DNA from: Armatimonadota bacterium
GTDB taxonomy: Bacteria; Armatimonadota; Fimbriimonadia; Fimbriimonadales; Fimbriimonadaceae
Direction: 5' to 3'
Length of the DNA stretch: 16,914 nucleotides
Assembly (NCBI GenBank): GCA_023392285.1
Contig: JAEVZK010000099.1
Location: 1 to 16,914, forward strand
In this document: positions 13,268 through 16,914 of the stretch, in pieces
Layout: the number at the start of each line of letters is the position of its first letter
Position numbering within the stretch: position 1 is the first letter of the stretch
Made by a program: the position numbers and the translations under genes
The notes under the pieces: generated by a model
Seen by the model: only the letters and a program-made list of their open reading frames with translations
The model's database searches: none
Told to the model about the DNA's origin: nothing

Positions 13268-15631
13268 ATGATCTCAAGACGAGATTTTCTTCGCTCAGCG
13301 GCGGCCCTCACCGGCTCGGCATTTGTCTGGGGCAGTATCCCGGAGGCGGTCGCGCGCGCCTATGGCATTGATCCCGAGCTCGGCTCGACTTGGAAGGATG
13401 CCGAACATGTGGTGATCTTGATGCAGGAGAATCGCTCATTCGACCACAGCTATGGTGCGATGAGAGGAGTTCGCGGTTATCGCGATCCTCGAGTCCATCG
13501 TCAGCCAGACGGGAGACCCGTCTGGTTTCAGACAGATGCGGAAGGACGAACCTATGTCCCGTTCCGGCTCGATATCAAAGATACGAACGTGACTTGGATT
13601 GGCGGGCTGCCTCACTCATGGACCGACCAAGTGGATGCCCGCAACGGCGGCAAATATGATCAATGGCTGATCTGCAAGGCGCGAAAAGATTTGCCTCTCA
13701 CACTGGGCCACTACCAGCGAGAAGACATTCCGTTCTACTACTCGCTGGCGGACTGCTTCACCATCTGTGATCAGGCCTTTTGCTCCTCTCTAACCGGAAC
13801 GACGCCGAACCGACTGTTCCTCTGGTCTGGCACAATCCGTCGAGATGCAAAGGACAACCCGAAGGTTCAGAACAGCGAAGCGGTCTACGATGCCGAAGTT
13901 GGCTGGACCACGTTCCCAGAGCGACTCGAAGACGCGGGGGTGACCTGGAAGGTGTATCAGAACGATCTATACATCGAGAGTGGCTTCAAGGGCGAGGAGG
14001 AGGAGTGGCTCGCGAATTTCGGCGACAACCCTTTGGAGTACTTCACCCAGTATCGGGTGCGCTTCGCTAAGAACCGTCGGGCATGGGTTCAGAAGCGGTT
14101 GGCGGCTTTGCCAGATGAGATCGTGGCGGCCTCGGCGAAGTTGGACGAGCTTCAAGGCGAAGACAAGGATAAGGCAACGAAGAAGCTCGCTTCGCTGCAA
14201 AATCAGCTGCAGAGCCTGAAAGCAGAAGCTGACGAGTACAACGAAGAGACTTGGAACAAGCTTTCCTCTCGCGATCGAGCCCTATTTGAAAAGGCTTTTG
14301 CGGATAACTCCTTTGATCCCGACTATAGATTGCTGGAAGAGTTGGAGTACACGGAAGGGGATAAGACTCGCAAGGTGAAGGTGCCGAAAAGCGATGTTCT
14401 CGCCGGCTTCCGTCGCGACGTCAGCTCCGGCAACTTGCCCCAGGTCAGCTACCTGGTGGCCCCACAAGCCTTCTCCGATCACCCCAGCTCCGCGTGGTAT
14501 GGAGCCTGGTACGTGAGCGAAGTCATGAAAATCCTCACGGACGATCCCGAGGTGTGGAAGAAGACCATCTTCATTCTCTGCTATGACGAAAATGATGGCT
14601 ATTTCGACCATGTGCCGCCGTTTATCGCGCCTCACCCGGATCGTCCGGAGACTGGGAAGGCGAGCAAGGAGATCGACACAACGCTCGACATTGCGAACAC
14701 TTATCGCCGGGATCATTCCATCGGCCTGGGGTTTCGCTGTCCGCTCGTCGTGGCTTCGCCTTGGAACCGAGGGGGGAATGTCAACTCGGAGGTCTTCGAC
14801 CACACGTCGATCATTCAGTTCCTTGAGACGTGGCTGGCCCTAAAGGGAAAGAAGGTTCACGAGTCCAACATCAGCTCGTGGCGGCGAGCAATCTGCGGGG
14901 ACCTGACCTCGACTTTCAAGCGCTTTAACGGAGAACATTATGAGCTTCCCACCTATCAGGATCGGAACAAGACGATCGTTGGGATTCACCAAGCTCGCTA
15001 CAAGCCAGCTGCCAAGAGAGCAGATGGCCTCAGCACCGAGGAGGTGGAGACGCTCGATGTCGGCGCTGCGCAAGAGGCGGGAACTCGACCAGCCTGCGCA
15101 TTAGGCTACGATCTCTCGGTTAACGGAGAGATCGTCGGTGGAGCGCTTGAGCTTATGTTCCAAGCTCGGCGCGACAGGCTGGGACGAGCCGCGATTGGCG
15201 CTCCGTTCAATTTGTACATTTACGGAGACGAGATGCAGGCGAGAGCCTATGCATTGGTTGCGGGCGGGGAACTGCGAGACTCCATTCCGGTCCAGGAGCG
15301 TTATCACGTCAAGATTGATGGCCCCAATGGATTTTTGCGAGAGTTCTCCGGATCCGGTGCGGCACCCTCCGTCCACGTCGAACCGGGAAGCGATCACCTC
15401 ACGGTGCAAATCAAGGCTGCTCAGGATCAGACGGTGACGGTTAGGGATCATTCGTACGGAGCTTCGCCGATTCAAAAGTCGGGAAACAACCTAAAGATCG
15501 TGGTGGATGTCCGCAAGCAGAACGGATGGTACGACTTCAGCGTCGAAGGACCGAATTTCGACTACCGCTATGCGGGCCGCCTCGAAAATGGGAAGTGGAC
15601 GATCACCGATCCGGCGATGGGCGGATCGTGA
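13268..15631 (+). CDS. Tat-exported phosphocholine-type phospholipase C
   Basis: Hydrolyses phosphatidylcholine-type lipids outside the cytoplasm (acid-phosphatase-superfamily phosphoesterase, PlcH/PlcN relatives). The N-terminus SRRDFLRSAAALTG (3-16) is a twin-arginine signal, with probable cleavage near the AxA at about 29-31. Catalytic features are MQENRSFDHSYG (52-63), SLTGTTPNRLFLWSG (174-188, with the Thr178 region as nucleophile), YDENDGYFDH (439-448) and FDHTS (510-514). The C-terminal 150 or so residues match the bacterial phospholipase C C-terminal beta domains. At 787 aa it exceeds the usual 690-730 aa, and most of the excess may be a charged, coiled-coil-like insert at about 262-345. 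Whether the substrate is phosphocholine lipid rather than another phosphodiester is inferred from family resemblance. It is divergent from the peptidase gene. Confidence 0.92.
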   Translation: MISRRDFLRSAAALTGSAFVWGSIPEAVARAYGIDPELGSTWKDAEHVVILMQENRSFDHSYGAMRGVRGYRDPRVHRQPDGRPVWFQTDAEGRTYVPFRLDIKDTNVTWIGGLPHSWTDQVDARNGGKYDQWLICKARKDLPLTLGHYQREDIPFYYSLADCFTICDQAFCSSLTGTTPNRLFLWSGTIRRDAKDNPKVQNSEAVYDAEVGWTTFPERLEDAGVTWKVYQNDLYIESGFKGEEEEWLANFGDNPLEYFTQYRVRFAKNRRAWVQKRLAALPDEIVAASAKLDELQGEDKDKATKKLASLQNQLQSLKAEADEYNEETWNKLSSRDRALFEKAFADNSFDPDYRLLEELEYTEGDKTRKVKVPKSDVLAGFRRDVSSGNLPQVSYLVAPQAFSDHPSSAWYGAWYVSEVMKILTDDPEVWKKTIFILCYDENDGYFDHVPPFIAPHPDRPETGKASKEIDTTLDIANTYRRDHSIGLGFRCPLVVASPWNRGGNVNSEVFDHTSIIQFLETWLALKGKKVHESNISSWRRAICGDLTSTFKRFNGEHYELPTYQDRNKTIVGIHQARYKPAAKRADGLSTEEVETLDVGAAQEAGTRPACALGYDLSVNGEIVGGALELMFQARRDRLGRAAIGAPFNLYIYGDEMQARAYALVAGGELRDSIPVQERYHVKIDGPNGFLREFSGSGAAPSVHVEPGSDHLTVQIKAAQDQTVTVRDHSYGASPIQKSGNNLKIVVDVRKQNGWYDFSVEGPNFDYRYAGRLENGKWTITDPAMGGS

Positions 15632-15635
15632 TCTC

Positions 15636-15653
15636 AGCTATTGTACAATAGCT
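15636..15653. promoter_or_regulatory. Perfect 18-bp palindrome with embedded -10, probable SOS-type operator
   Basis: AGCTATTGTACAATAGCT is a perfect palindrome, 2 nt before the polymerase ATG at 15656. TACAAT (15644-15649) within it is a near-consensus -10, exactly 6 nt from the ATG, predicting a leaderless transcript. A repressor bound here would block RNA polymerase directly. Y-family polymerase genes are classical LexA targets, so LexA is the first candidate, although the sequence is neither the E. coli nor the Bacillus consensus. It also abuts the phospholipase stop codon by 4 bp. Confidence 0.72.
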
Positions 15654-15655
15654 GT

Positions 15656-16914
15656 ATGGTAGACGACCATCTACCGATTGAGAACAGGGAGCGACCGCTT
15701 CGCTACCTGTTCCTCGACCTGAATTCCTACTTCGCCTCCGTCGAGCAGCAGGAGCATCCTGAATTGCGCGGCAAGCCCGTCGCGGTTGTCCCAGTCGAGG
15801 CCGACACCTCGTTTATCATCGCCGCAAGCTACGAGGCCAAGCGCTTCGGCGCTACCACCTTGACGCAAATTGGGGAAGCAAAGCGGCTCTGTCCCGATCT
15901 TATCTGCGTGAAAGGCAGCCACGCCATGTATGCCGCCTACCACAAGCGGGTCATCGAAGCGGCCGAGACGGTGCTCCCCGTGGACAAGGTCTGCTCGATC
16001 GACGAGATGCGCTTCCGCCTCCTCCGCACCGAATCGTCTCCGGCAAGAGCCCGCGAGCTCGCCCTTCAGATCAAAAAGGCAATTCGGGATCAGGTTGGTG
16101 AGTATATGAGCTGCTCGATCGGCATCGCGCCGAACGCGTTCCTCGCCAAGATCGGCACGGAGCTGCAGAAGCCCGATGGGCTCGTCATCCTGCAAGCCAG
16201 CGACCTCCCCCAAGCCCTCCATCGCCTCCCCCTCACGGGCCTGCCGGGCATCAACAAACGAATGGAAATCAGGCTGAACGCCGCGGGCATCTTCACCGTC
16301 GAGCAGCTCTGCGCGGTCAGCCGCGAGCAGGTGCGCGAGGGCTTTCGCTCGGTCATTGGCGAGCGCTGGTGGTATCTCCTGCGCGGCTACGACATGCCAG
16401 AAGAGAAGTCGAGTCGCAAATCGCTCGGCCACTCGCACGTGTTGCCACCCGATCTGCGCACCGCCGAAGGCTGCAAGGAAGTTATGATGCGCCTGCTCAG
16501 CAAAGCCTCCGCGCGGCTGCGATCCGAAAACCTCTGGACCGAGGAGATGACGGTCGCGGTGAGTGGATACAAGAAGAGCTGGCACGCCGTGTGCAAGCTC
16601 CCGCCAACCCAGGATACGCTGACCATGATGGAAGCCTTTTTCCGCGAGTGGCCAAAGGCCGATTACATCCAGCCGCGGAAGGTTTCTGCCACCTTCACCC
16701 GCCTGCGCGAGAGCGAACACGTCACGCCGTCCCTGTTCGACCCGAGTTTTGAGCGCGCAAAGCTGAGCAACGCGGTCGATAAGGTGAACAACCGCTTCGG
16801 CAAGAACAAGGTTTTTCTTGCCGGCATGGAGCACGCGAAAGAAACCGCCGAAGAGCGCATCGCCTTCGGCAAGACCGAGCTCTTCACCGAAGGCGCAGGT
16901 GATCATGAGTGGGT
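15656..16914 (+). CDS. Y-family (DinB/UmuC-like) translesion DNA polymerase, 3' end cut by window edge
   Basis: Copies past damaged bases with low fidelity. Visible residues 1-419 include palm motif LFLDLNSYFASVEQ (18-31; Asp21, with steric-gate Phe26), the catalytic pair SIDEM (Asp116, Glu117), SIGIAPNAFLAKIGTELQKPDG and the HhH segment LPLTGLPGINKR. The C-terminal little-finger region follows. Both catalytic acidic positions are kept, so it is a working polymerase rather than an inactive ImuB-type protein. ATG 15656 is used although there is no Shine-Dalgarno sequence, because the embedded -10 lies 6 nt before it and no later start precedes the palm motif. The stop is outside the window. 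It could be assigned to the DinB or UmuC branch; I do not choose. Regulation by the 15636-15653 palindrome is likely. Confidence 0.9.
   Translation, partial: MVDDHLPIENRERPLRYLFLDLNSYFASVEQQEHPELRGKPVAVVPVEADTSFIIAASYEAKRFGATTLTQIGEAKRLCPDLICVKGSHAMYAAYHKRVIEAAETVLPVDKVCSIDEMRFRLLRTESSPARARELALQIKKAIRDQVGEYMSCSIGIAPNAFLAKIGTELQKPDGLVILQASDLPQALHRLPLTGLPGINKRMEIRLNAAGIFTVEQLCAVSREQVREGFRSVIGERWWYLLRGYDMPEEKSSRKSLGHSHVLPPDLRTAEGCKEVMMRLLSKASARLRSENLWTEEMTVAVSGYKKSWHAVCKLPPTQDTLTMMEAFFREWPKADYIQPRKVSATFTRLRESEHVTPSLFDPSFERAKLSNAVDKVNNRFGKNKVFLAGMEHAKETAEERIAFGKTELFTEGAGDHEW

Noticed and set aside
15671..16906. A 411-codon open frame on the minus strand
   Set aside because: It is antisense to the Y-family polymerase, whose motifs are unmistakable. 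Its product shows no family features, and long antisense frames are common opposite GC-rich genes.

Overview
The window is bacterial chromosome of moderate GC content. It looks diderm: a twin-arginine phosphocholine-type phospholipase C and an apparently exported S15 peptidase. I cannot name the phylum. Several lead genes lack a Shine-Dalgarno sequence and carry a TANNNT hexamer 3-11 nt before the start codon, which suggests leaderless or near-leaderless mRNAs, a habit known in Deinococcota, Actinobacteria and some less-studied phyla.

Positions 1 to about 11,180 form one functional block around a molybdopterin oxidoreductase. In order it holds: moeA (minus strand, cut by the window edge) overlapped by a small cupin gene; a divergent TDT/SLAC1-type anion transporter; an NnrS-like membrane protein; a Crp/Fnr regulator; mobA (minus, convergent with the regulator); a divergent pair of a redox-Cys-less AhpD/CMD protein and a NarI-like di-haem cytochrome b; a long nitronate-monooxygenase-like flavoprotein; the NarB/NapA-like catalytic subunit; and a hemerythrin-like protein. 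Together they read as Mo-cofactor completion (MoeA, MobA), a nitrate-reductase-like enzyme with its membrane electron donor, a candidate anion channel and two NO/O2-type accessory proteins. No NarH-type Fe-S subunit, nitrite reductase or classical nitrate transporter is visible.

The strongest new signal is regulatory. All five promoter-bearing intergenic gaps of this block contain the same palindrome, ATGAT-N5-TCAT (half-site spacing ATGA-N6-TCAT). I found no other copy by eye in the window. The spacing is that of a Crp/Fnr dimer site, and the centre lies about 40 bp before most start codons. A -10-like hexamer (A at position 2, T at position 6) sits 29.5 to 31.5 bp downstream of every site centre, which is class II activator geometry. 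The regulator encoded inside the block keeps the Glu and Arg of the FNR recognition helix but has Ile where FNR has Ser. I propose it is the master, self-controlling activator of the block.

The right third (11,200-16,914) lacks the motif and looks like ordinary chromosome: a 36-aa very basic small protein, a secreted Xaa-Pro dipeptidyl-peptidase-like hydrolase (minus), a Tat-exported phospholipase C, and the start of a catalytically intact Y-family DNA polymerase. A perfect 18-bp palindrome with an embedded -10 hexamer lies 2 nt before the polymerase ATG, probably an SOS-type operator. No tRNA, rRNA, CRISPR array or insertion sequence was seen, and there is no gene-free gap above 300 bases.
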